Positions 1 through 6,474 of a stretch of 6,474 nucleotides of DNA are shown here, piece after piece. Under the pieces are notes generated by a model that worked only from the letters and a program-made list of their open reading frames with translations, searched no databases and had not been told where the DNA came from. How positions within the stretch are numbered: position 1 is the stretch's first letter; every line of letters starts with the position of its first letter. The stretch lies in NCBI GenBank assembly GCA_002427975.1, contig DIZT01000178.1, positions 1 through 6,474 of the forward strand, in the 5' to 3' direction. Made by a program: the position numbers and the translations under genes. Origin of the DNA: Micrococcaceae bacterium UBA6021. Lineage in GTDB: Bacteria; Actinomycetota; Actinomycetes; Actinomycetales; Micrococcaceae.

Positions 1-306
1 ACGGCAAGTGCCGACGTCGTGATTTCCACCCTCCCGCCACGCGCCGCCGACCCCTTGGCGGCGGAGATCGCTGCCCTCGGGACCGGCACGCCCGGCGTCC
101 TGCTTGATGTTGCCTACGATCCGTGGCCGAGCCGGATAGCGTCCGCGTGGCAGTCCGGCGGCGGTGCAGTGGTGCCCGGACTGGAAATGCTGCTCTACCA
201 GGCAGTGGAACAAGTGCGCCTGTTCACCGGTCGCGGTGACGACGTTAATGCAGCTGTCATAGATGTGATGTGTGACGCAGTCGGCCTTCCCCGACGGGCG
301 TTCTGA
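1..306 (+). CDS. aroE: Shikimate dehydrogenase, C-terminal part (5' end outside window)
   Basis: This is the last 101 codons of an NADP-dependent shikimate dehydrogenase, which reduces 3-dehydroshikimate to shikimate (step 4 of the shikimate pathway, cytosolic). The frame is open to the first base of the window, so the gene is cut by the window edge and not broken; a GTG at 19 is internal. Visible family marks are the strand-and-turn [14 protein letters not shown] of the cofactor domain, the [11 protein letters not shown] segment (family form DVxYxP) and the C-terminal [18 protein letters not shown] helix, whose Gln lies at the shikimate site in known structures. The STLPPRAAD form, instead of the commoner NTTPxG, resembles the actinobacterial branch such as M. 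tuberculosis AroE. It lies 26 bases upstream of aroC on the same strand, so cotranscription is likely. The catalytic Lys/Asp pair would be in the missing N-terminal half. Confidence 0.93.
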   Translation, partial: TASADVVISTLPPRAADPLAAEIAALGTGTPGVLLDVAYDPWPSRIASAWQSGGGAVVPGLEMLLYQAVEQVRLFTGRGDDVNAAVIDVMCDAVGLPRRAF

Positions 307-320
307 CCGCCATACGTGGC

Positions 321-327
321 AGGATGG
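321..327 (+). promoter_or_regulatory. Ribosome-binding site that decides the aroC start
   Basis: AGGATGG lies five bases before the ATG at 333. The in-frame ATG at 324 sits inside this purine run and has only AGG directly against it, which is too close for initiation. The site therefore favours 333 and an N-terminus reading [12 protein letters not shown]. Confidence 0.7.
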
Positions 328-332
328 AAATT

Positions 333-1531
333 ATGTTGCGTTGGTTGACAGCCGGTGAATCCCATGGTCCGGCTCTGATGGGAATTATTGAAGGCGTCCC
401 CGCCGGTGTTGAACTCACCAGCGGGCAGATCGCTGATTCATTGGCTCGCCGCCGCCTTGGCTATGGCCGGGGCGCACGAATGAAGTTTGAGCAGGACGTC
501 GTCACCATTCTCGGCGGCGTCCGCCACGGCCTGACTCAGGGCGGCCCCGTAGCCATCCAGGTCGCCAACAGCGAATGGCCCAAGTGGGAGCAGATCATGG
601 CTGCGGACCCCGTGGATCCCGCGGTCCTCGCCGACCAGGCCCGCAACGCACCGTTGACCCGGCCCCGTCCGGGCCACGCAGATTTCACCGGAATGCAGAA
701 GTACGGGTTCTCCGAAGCCCGCCCGGTCCTGGAGCGCGCCAGTGCCCGGGAGACCGCCACCCGGGTTGCCATGGGCACGGTGGCAGCCCAGTTCCTCAAG
801 GCGCTCGGCATTGAACTGGTCAGCCACACGGTCTCCATCGCCAGCGTGACGGTGCCCGAAGGCCGTCCTCTGCCGGTTCCGGCCAACGTGATCGCGCTCG
901 ACGCCGATCCCTTGCGCTGCTTCGACCGCGAGACATCCAACGCCATGGTGGCCGAGGTGGACGCCGCACACAAGGAAGGCGAAACCTTGGGCGGCGTGGT
1001 GGAGGTGCTCGCCTATGGACTGCCACCGGGACTTGGCAGCTACGTCCACTGGGACCGCAGGCTCGACTCACGGCTCGCCGCTGCCCTGATGGGCATCCAG
1101 GCCATCAAGGGCGTCGAAGTGGGCGACGGGTTCCTGACGGCCGCCCGCCGCGGCTCCGCGGCCCACGACGAAATCGTCAAGGACGCCGACGGCAAAATAG
1201 TCCGGACCAGCAACCGGGCAGGCGGCATTGAGGGCGGCATGAGCATCGGCGATGTCCTGCGCGTGCGTGCGGCCATGAAGCCCATCGCCACAGTGCCCCG
1301 CGCCCTGCGCACCGTTGACGTCAGCACGGGGGAGCCTGCGAAGGCACACCATCAGCGCTCTGACGTCTGTGCCGTGCCGGCCGCCGGGGTTGTGGCCGAA
1401 GCGATGGTGGCGCTGGTCCTGGCTGAAGCCGTCACCGAAAAGTTCGGCGGTGACTCCGTGGCGGAGACCGCCCGCAACATCAAGGGTTACCTGGACAACA
1501 TTCCGGCATCCCTGGACTCGATCGGCCACTA

Positions 1532-1532
<1 letters not shown>
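333..1532 (+). CDS. aroC: Chorismate synthase
   Basis: Chorismate synthase (399 aa) removes phosphate from 5-enolpyruvylshikimate-3-phosphate to give chorismate. It is the last shared step of aromatic biosynthesis and needs reduced FMN. Family marks, counted from the ATG at 333: [18 protein letters not shown] at 8-25 with catalytic His11; the RPGHAD region at 112-117 with the second catalytic His115; [15 protein letters not shown] at 134-148; and the C-terminal [11 protein letters not shown] at 342-352 with conserved Asp344. The length fits actinobacterial members (M. tuberculosis about 401 aa) and exceeds E. coli AroC (361 aa). The start at 333 is preferred over 324 because of the AGGATGG ribosome site and because family members begin MLRW. 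The stop TAG shares its last base with the GTG start of aroK. A PPG triplet at 231-233 is a typical site where ribosomes benefit from EF-P, which is encoded downstream. Function is near certain. Confidence 0.98.
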
Positions 1533-3188
<1,656 letters not shown>

Positions 3189-3189
<1 letters not shown>

Positions 3190-3707
3190 TGCAGGGCGAC
3201 GCGGCGGGCACCAGCGACTGGCCCGAGGCCGGCTTCCCCGGAATCCGGATCAACCCCGTCTCCCTCCTGCCGGAGATTGTCAACGAGGATGCATGTCGCG
3301 CAGCCCTGGCGGCGTCCACGGACCCGGCAGATGAGATCTTTGTCCTGATCGTGGAGGGGCATGCTTCAGGCGCGGCCGAATTGCTGGCGGAAGCCCGCTT
3401 CAAGGACCCCGAGTCCTTCCGGCTTCGCACGTTCGAGGCTGAGGTGCTTCGTGTCACACACCGCACGGACCGGGCCGTGGAGCTGTTCAAGCAGTTACTT
3501 GCGGAGTTCCAGGGGACTGACCTTGAGGCCCTGGTCCTGCAGCACCTGGGCAGGACGCAGTACGCGTCCGGACACACGTCCGCCGCGGTGGAAGCCTTTG
3601 CCCGGGCGCTGGATCTTCGGGTCGCGCAATCGGCTGATGCCGCCCTGATCTACTCGTCCACCGTGGCACTTCAGCGGGCCCGCGACGTCCTGGATCTGGC
3701 CTGCTGA
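3189..3707 (+). CDS. Hypothetical TPR-like helical protein
   Basis: I do not recognise a named family for this 172-aa protein. It has no signal peptide or membrane segment and looks cytosolic. After an N-terminal stretch rich in Gly, Asp and Pro (about 1-25), it is almost wholly helical, with TPR-like helix pairs at about 60-105 (GAAELLAEARFKDPE, then RAVELFKQLL) and 112-145 (LVLQHLGRTQYASGHTSAAV, then EAFARALDL). The second pair fits the TPR pattern of small residues at fixed spacing (G121, Y125, G128, A133, F137, A140). TPR folds usually bind other proteins, so an adaptor or scaffold role is possible but not shown. The ATG shares one base with the aroB stop (TGATG); AGGA at 3173-3176 is 12 bases upstream, rather far, so coupling to aroB is likely. 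It ends in a 14-bp palindrome. Real gene: likely, from its tight packing; function: unknown. Confidence 0.8.
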
Positions 3708-3718
3708 CAGGCCTGTCA
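3705..3718. repeat. Perfect 14-bp palindrome overlapping the stop of the TPR gene
   Basis: TGACAGGCCTGTCA reads the same on both strands with no spacer. It begins at the TGA stop of the TPR-like gene and lies about 55 bases before the putative efp -10 box. With no loop and no T-run after it, it is not a terminator. It could be a protein-binding site, or a coincidence of base composition. Confidence 0.6.
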
Positions 3719-3773
3719 CGTTCTGAGGTGAGTGGCCGGGAAGCCCCGACGTAAGCCGTCCGGCTTTTACCGG

Positions 3774-3779
3774 TAGAAT
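3774..3779 (+). promoter_or_regulatory. Putative -10 box of an efp-nusB promoter
   Basis: TAGAAT matches the housekeeping sigma -10 pattern (TANAAT) and lies in the 177-base gap before efp. No good -35 hexamer is found 16-18 bases upstream, which is common in actinobacterial promoters. A start near 3786 would give a leader of about 100 bases. The following T-rich run (GGTTTTTGGATTTTTGAT, 3780-3797) is unusual in this GC-rich sequence. The tight aro gene packing ends here, which supports a separate transcription start for efp and nusB. Confidence 0.5.
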
Positions 3780-3823
3780 GGTTTTTGGATTTTTGATAAA
3801 CACGCGCTGGCGGGCCGTTCGGC

Positions 3824-3862
3824 ATGCCTGGCCGGCATAGAACGTCTGACAACTGACCAGAC
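3824..3862 (+). other. Leader of efp with two small inverted repeats
   Basis: Two short hairpins can be drawn in the presumed 5' leader: ATGCC-TGGCC-GGCAT at 3824-3838 (5-bp stem, 5-base loop) and GTCTG/CAGAC at 3844-3848 and 3858-3862 (5-bp stem, 9-base loop). Neither is followed by a T-run. They are weak and match no riboswitch or protein-leader class I recognise. They are listed only to say what the gap holds. Confidence 0.25.
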
Positions 3863-3873
3863 AGATAGAAACC

Positions 3874-3879
3874 AGAGGA
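3874..3879 (+). promoter_or_regulatory. Ribosome-binding site of efp
   Basis: AGAGGA lies five bases before the GTG at 3885. It decides for GTG initiation, since no in-frame ATG is present nearby and family members begin MATTND. Confidence 0.75.
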
Positions 3880-3884
3880 TACCA

Positions 3885-4448
3885 GTGGCAACCACTAACG
3901 ACATCAAGAACGGAACGGTCCTTAAGCTTGAGGGCCAGCTCTGGAACATCATTGAATTCCAGCACGTCAAGCCCGGCAAAGGTGGCGCGTTTGTGCGGAC
4001 CAAAATGCGGAACGTGATGTCCGGCAAAGTTGTAGACAAGACGTTCAACGCCGGCCTTAAGATCGAGACTGCCACGGTTGACCGCCGCGATTACCAGTAC
4101 CTGTACCAGGACGGCGCCGACTTCGTGTTTATGGACACCTCGGACTTCGACCAGCTCACCGTCCCCGGTGCCACAGTGGGTGACGCCACCAACTTCATGC
4201 TGGAGAACCAGATGGTCAACATCGCCATCCACGAAGGCAACCCCCTCTACATTGAACTTCCCCCCAGCGTTGTCCTGGAGATCACCTACACCGAGCCGGG
4301 CCTGCAGGGCGACCGCTCCTCCGCCGGCACCAAGCCGGCAACCCTGGAAACCGGCTACGAGATCCAGGTTCCGTTGTTCGTGGAGAACAACACCAAGGTC
4401 AAGGTTGACACCCGCGACGGCAGCTACCTCGGCCGGGTCAGCGAGTAG
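3885..4448 (+). CDS. efp: Elongation factor P
   Basis: EF-P (187 aa, same length as the M. tuberculosis protein) binds stalled ribosomes between the P and E sites and helps peptide bonds form at polyproline stretches. Three domains are visible: an N-terminal KOW-like domain (about 1-64), a central OB domain (about 65-128) and a C-terminal OB domain (about 129-187) carrying [19 protein letters not shown] and the end motif [11 protein letters not shown]. The tip of domain I reads KPGKGGAF, with Lys32 at the position contacting the P-site tRNA. In described actinobacterial EF-Ps this loop is PGKGP and the lysine works unmodified; here the last proline is Gly34. No EF-P-modifying enzyme is encoded in the window. 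The start is GTG with a good AGAGGA site. The stop TAG shares its G with the GTG of nusB. Confidence 0.98.
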   Translation: MATTNDIKNGTVLKLEGQLWNIIEFQHVKPGKGGAFVRTKMRNVMSGKVVDKTFNAGLKIETATVDRRDYQYLYQDGADFVFMDTSDFDQLTVPGATVGDATNFMLENQMVNIAIHEGNPLYIELPPSVVLEITYTEPGLQGDRSSAGTKPATLETGYEIQVPLFVENNTKVKVDTRDGSYLGRVSE

Positions 4449-4858
4449 TGAGCGCACGCGGTAAGGCCCGTAACAGGGCACTGGATGTACTCTTCGAAGC
4501 TGAGCAGCGCTCGGTTTCGGCTTTCGACGTGCTCAGGGCCCGGCGGGAACTGACCGACCAGATCGTGAACCCGTACACCCTGGAAATCGTGGAGGGCGTC
4601 GTCTCACAGCAGACCGCCATCGACGAGTTCCTTGAGACCTATTCCCAGGGGTGGACCCTGGAACGCATGCCGTCGGTGGACCGCATCATCCTGCGGATCG
4701 GCACCTGGGAACTGCTGTACAACGACGACGTTCCCGACGGCGTCGCGGTCAGTGAAGCAGTGGCACTGGCCAAGACGCTCTCAACGGATGAATCGCCGTC
4801 GTTCATCAACGGCCTCCTGGGCCGGCTGCAGCAGTTGAAGCCCTCGCTGCTCGCCTGA
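4448..4858 (+). CDS. nusB: Transcription antitermination factor NusB
   Basis: NusB (136 aa) is a small all-helical RNA-binding protein. With NusE (ribosomal protein S10) it binds boxA in rRNA leaders and supports processive rRNA transcription. Family marks seen: an N-terminal basic helix (KARNRALDVLFEAEQR, 6-21), WTLERMPSVDRIILRIGTWELLY (69-91, with Arg73, Asp78, Arg79 and Glu88), VPDGVAVSEAVALAK (95-109) and the SPSFINGLLGRL end (116-127). The GTG start overlaps the efp stop by one base (TAGTG), with only a weak ribosome site, so it is probably coupled to efp translation. The efp-nusB pair is the usual actinobacterial arrangement. A strong intrinsic terminator begins 40 bases after the stop, so nusB is the last gene of its transcript. 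Confidence 0.97.
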   Translation: MSARGKARNRALDVLFEAEQRSVSAFDVLRARRELTDQIVNPYTLEIVEGVVSQQTAIDEFLETYSQGWTLERMPSVDRIILRIGTWELLYNDDVPDGVAVSEAVALAKTLSTDESPSFINGLLGRLQQLKPSLLA

Positions 4859-4864
4859 ATTGTT

Positions 4865-4890
4865 TCCGCACGGGCTAACAGTCCGCACGG
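4865..4890 (+). repeat. Direct repeat of TCCGCACGG, 17 bases apart
   Basis: TCCGCACGG occurs at 4865-4873 and again at 4882-4890, between the nusB stop and the terminator stem. Both copies are exact. They are too short to assign a role and may be a small duplication. Confidence 0.5.
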
Positions 4891-4898
4891 CGTCATGT

Positions 4899-4936
4899 AG
4901 AGCCCCGGCCAGGTCCGCCTGGCCGGGGCTCTTGTG
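4899..4936 (+). terminator. Strong intrinsic terminator after nusB
   Basis: AGAGCCCCGGCCAGG (4899-4913) pairs perfectly with CCTGGCCGGGGCTCT (4918-4932) around a TCCG loop. The 15-bp stem is mostly G-C and is followed by a short, impure U tract (TTGTGT), as is common in high-GC actinobacteria. It closes the efp-nusB transcript and marks the edge of the conserved block. Confidence 0.93.
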
Positions 4937-4966
4937 TCCCGGAAACGATGTGTCGCCGAACGTGGC

Positions 4967-4978
4967 ATCCTATAGGAT
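4967..4978. promoter_or_regulatory. Perfect 12-bp palindrome, probable operator of the GntR gene
   Basis: ATCCTATAGGAT is perfectly symmetric and ends six bases before the ATG at 4985. It contains both AGGA (4974-4977), a ribosome site seven bases from the ATG, and TAGGAT (4973-4978), a -10-like hexamer that would start transcription at or next to the ATG and give a leaderless message. A repressor bound here would block initiation. FCD-type GntR regulators commonly bind short AT-centred palindromes near their own promoters, so autorepression by the adjacent gene is the natural reading, though inferred. Confidence 0.65.
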
Positions 4979-4984
4979 CTGAAC

Positions 4985-5719
4985 ATGCAAAATGCGTCAA
5001 ACGGCACCCGCGCCGGCACAAGGCCAGACGACCAGCACGGCTCAAGCAGGACCGGCCGTGCAGTTAGCCGCGAAGTGCTGGCCGACCACGTTTATGCCGA
5101 GCTCCTGGCCTCCCTCATGGACGGCCGCCTGGCGCCTGGCGCCGTGGTCAGCATTGACGGGACAGCCCGCGAGCTGGATGTTTCCCCCACCCCGGTCCGT
5201 GAGGCACTGGCGCGCCTCGAGCACACCGGCATGGTCCGGAGGGTGGCGCTGAAGGGCTACCGCGTAGCGCCCGTCTTTACGCGGGAGGATTTTGCGGAGC
5301 TTATGGAGGCGCGGCTGGCAATCGAGCCCGTGAACGCCCGGCTGGCCTGTGAACGCACCAACCAGCATGGCCTGGCCGAGCTTGAGCAGGCAGTCGAGGA
5401 CTTGAAATCCGCGCCGCGGGGACCCTCGTTTGCCGAGTTCAAGGACTATCTTGAAGCGGACGAGCGGTTCCACCAGCTGATTGCCCGGCAGACCGGGAAC
5501 CAGTTCATGGAGGCCGCCTACTCAGCCCTCGGAGGACAGGTCCAACGGTTCCGCCTCTTCGGCGGCGTAGGCATTACGGATGCCGAGTATGCCATCGCGG
5601 AGCACCAGGCAGTCCTGGATGCCGTTTCCACGGGCGATCCGGACAAAGCAGCGGCGGCCATGGCGGACCATATCCGGAAGGTCCGTTCCCGGGCTATCGC
5701 CGACGCCCCGGAAAGCTAA
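4985..5719 (+). CDS. GntR-family (FCD subfamily) transcriptional regulator
   Basis: This is a 244-aa repressor-type regulator. After a polar, probably disordered N-terminus (1-27) comes a GntR winged helix at about 29-96: VLADHVYAELLASLMDGRL, ARELDVSPTPVREALARLEH as recognition helix region, and the wing ending KGYRVAP. The C-terminal all-helical FCD domain (about 100-236) carries the likely metal ligands Asp159 and His163 (DERFH), His207 (EHQAVLDAV) and His229 (ADHI), so it probably binds a small carboxylate through a metal. The start codon is supported by AGGA seven bases upstream, inside a 12-bp palindrome. It is separated from nusB by a strong terminator, so it has its own promoter. No enzyme or transporter gene follows it, so its ligand and target pathway cannot be read from this window. 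Family assignment is firm; the regulated function is unknown. Confidence 0.93.
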   Translation: MQNASNGTRAGTRPDDQHGSSRTGRAVSREVLADHVYAELLASLMDGRLAPGAVVSIDGTARELDVSPTPVREALARLEHTGMVRRVALKGYRVAPVFTREDFAELMEARLAIEPVNARLACERTNQHGLAELEQAVEDLKSAPRGPSFAEFKDYLEADERFHQLIARQTGNQFMEAAYSALGGQVQRFRLFGGVGITDAEYAIAEHQAVLDAVSTGDPDKAAAAMADHIRKVRSRAIADAPES

Positions 5720-5754
5720 GCCCAAGTAGGGGCTGCGCGCACATCGCCAAAGTC

Positions 5755-5760
5755 TAAGAT
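5755..5760 (+). promoter_or_regulatory. Possible -10 box in the GntR-LuxR gap
   Basis: TAAGAT fits the TANNAT pattern of a housekeeping -10 box, but no -35 is seen. It would drive only a 13-codon open frame (ATG at 5796, stop TGA at 5835-5837), since the next gene runs the other way. The rest of the 131-base gap (5720-5850) holds no clear terminator or gene. Confidence 0.22.
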
Positions 5761-5850
5761 GCGTGTCACACAACTGAGAGAACCGAGTTGCCGCAATGCT
5801 TCATCAGCACTACTTCTCCCGTCCGGAATCGACCTGACTATCCAGGGCAT

Positions 5851-6423
5851 TCAGGGGGTCTGTCGGGCTACCCAGGCCGCAATTTGAGCCCTTGAACCGA
5901 AGCCGAGTTTGCTCAGTATGTTTTCGACGTGCCCGTCGACTGTCCGGGGCGAGATCACGAGGGTCTGGGCAATGGAACGGTTACTGAGCCCTTCTGCCAC
6001 GAGCTGCGCTATTTCACGTTCTCTTGGCGTCAGCAGCGACCTCGCCGCTTCGGGGCTGCCCGCCGGGGACGTGACGCCGAGCGCCTTCGCTATGGCGTCC
6101 TCTTTGGTGAAGCGCGGCTGCTGTGCCGACAACTCCGCCATCCGCCGCGGGCTCAGATGATTCCTAACGGTTTCGGCGGATTGTACCGAGTCGGCCTGCA
6201 GATGCGGTCCGAATGCGTCAATTCTGGTTCCGAGGCCCGTCCAGACGGCGGTGGCCGCGTTCGCCAGGTCCGCGGCAGTCTCGAAAAGTGACTCGGAGGC
6301 TGCGATCCACGACAGAAGCTCGATGGTCAAGGCGGTGACGACAGCGTCCTTGAATTCCTGCTGGAATTCGAGGGCTTCCATTGCAGCTAACATCGCAGTA
6401 TCAGGCTTTGAGTCGTCTTGCAT
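5851..6423 (-). CDS. LuxR-type HTH regulator, C-terminal-only form (likely truncated)
   Basis: The 190-aa product ends in a complete LuxR/NarL DNA-binding domain (about 129-187): LTPREREIAQLVAEGLSNRS, then ISPRTVDGHVENILSKLGF and the tail SRAQIAAWVARQ. The preceding part (about 27-117, with ELLSWIAA, LGTRIDAFGPHLQAD and EDAIAKALG) resembles the stretch just before the HTH in very large LuxR regulators that carry an NB-ARC-like ATPase and TPR repeats. Those parts, normally several hundred residues, are absent. No Shine-Dalgarno is seen before the ATG at 6423; upstream in frame there is a TGA at 6463-6465, and the 51 bases left in the window show direct repeats rather than coding sequence. It may be a decayed remnant or a free-standing output domain. 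Two hand-counted 60-base lines (52% and 57% GC) are lower than an aroC line (75%), but a third is 70%. Its HTH is intact, so DNA binding remains possible. Confidence 0.75.
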   Translation of the reverse strand: MQDDSKPDTAMLAAMEALEFQQEFKDAVVTALTIELLSWIAASESLFETAADLANAATAVWTGLGTRIDAFGPHLQADSVQSAETVRNHLSPRRMAELSAQQPRFTKEDAIAKALGVTSPAGSPEAARSLLTPREREIAQLVAEGLSNRSIAQTLVISPRTVDGHVENILSKLGFGSRAQIAAWVARQTP

Positions 6424-6430
6424 AGCATGC

Positions 6431-6458
6431 GTTTCGAGACACAGAGGTTTCGAGACAC
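6431..6458. repeat. Two 12-bp direct repeats upstream of the LuxR-type gene
   Basis: GTTTCGAGACAC occurs at 6431-6442 and 6447-6458, exact in both copies, with AGAG between them (period 16). Each contains an imperfect dyad (GTTTCGAGAC against its complement GTCTCGAAAC, 8 of 10). The repeats lie 8 to 35 bases before the LuxR-type start codon on the - strand, where an operator or promoter would be expected. They could be binding sites, or the edge of an interspersed repeat that continues past the window. Confidence 0.7.
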
Positions 6459-6474
6459 CGCGTCAGATTAGGAG

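Noticed and set aside
324..332. Upstream ATG for aroC giving a 402-aa product
   Set aside because: AGG abuts this ATG with no spacing, while AGGATGG is ideally placed for the ATG at 333, and family members begin MLRW.
438..1049. 203-aa open frame on the - strand inside aroC
   Set aside because: It lies wholly opposite a certain aroC, has no recognisable domain, and long antisense frames are expected in GC-rich genes.
3753..3768. AAGCC-GTCC-GGCTT hairpin followed by TT as an aro operon terminator
   Set aside because: The stem is only 5 bp with two further T residues, too weak to call. Readthrough into efp is possible.
3495..4481. 328-aa open frame on the - strand across the TPR gene, the efp gap and efp
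   Set aside because: It covers efp in full and shows no domain, and the efp promoter and leader lie inside it. It is a shadow.
5771..5790. CAACT/AGTTG inverted repeat as a convergent terminator between the GntR and LuxR genes
   Set aside because: A 5-bp stem, 10-base loop and no T-run on either strand.
6431..6458. CRISPR-like array
   Set aside because: Only two 12-bp copies with a 4-base spacer; no array geometry and no cas gene.

Overview
The window comes from a high-GC actinobacterium. Protein wording and gene order point to the Micrococcaceae (Arthrobacter or Pseudarthrobacter type). This is judged from recognition of the sequences, not from a search. It has two parts: a conserved housekeeping block (1 to about 4935) and a short accessory tail (about 4936 to 6474) holding two transcription regulators.

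Housekeeping block, all on the + strand: the 3' end of aroE (shikimate dehydrogenase), aroC (chorismate synthase), aroK (shikimate kinase), aroB (3-dehydroquinate synthase), a small helical TPR-like protein of unknown function, efp (elongation factor P) and nusB (antitermination factor). AroB, AroE, AroK and AroC catalyse steps 2, 4, 5 and 7 of the shikimate pathway to chorismate, the precursor of the aromatic amino acids, folates and quinones. From aroC to the TPR gene, stop and start codons overlap by 1 to 4 bases, so these genes look translationally coupled. A gap of about 177 bases before efp holds a likely promoter (TAGAAT box), a roughly 100-base leader and a perfect 14-bp palindrome. 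efp and nusB again overlap by one base. A very strong intrinsic terminator (15-bp perfect stem) closes the block.

Accessory tail: a GntR/FCD-family repressor gene starts just after a perfect 12-bp palindrome that overlaps its own ribosome-binding site and -10-like box, which suggests autorepression. It is followed by a 131-base gap with no clear terminator. Convergent to it, on the - strand, is a 190-residue LuxR-type HTH protein. It matches only the C-terminal end of the large ATPase/TPR LuxR regulators, so it is probably a truncated remnant or a free-standing output domain. Just upstream of its start are two perfect 12-bp direct repeats 16 bases apart.

No tRNA, rRNA, CRISPR array, transposase or complete mobile element was seen. 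The strongest leads are the GntR operator palindrome, the orphan LuxR C-terminus with its repeats, the TPR gene where M. tuberculosis has aroQ and pepQ, and the EF-P loop, which reads PGKGG rather than the PGKGP described in other actinobacteria.
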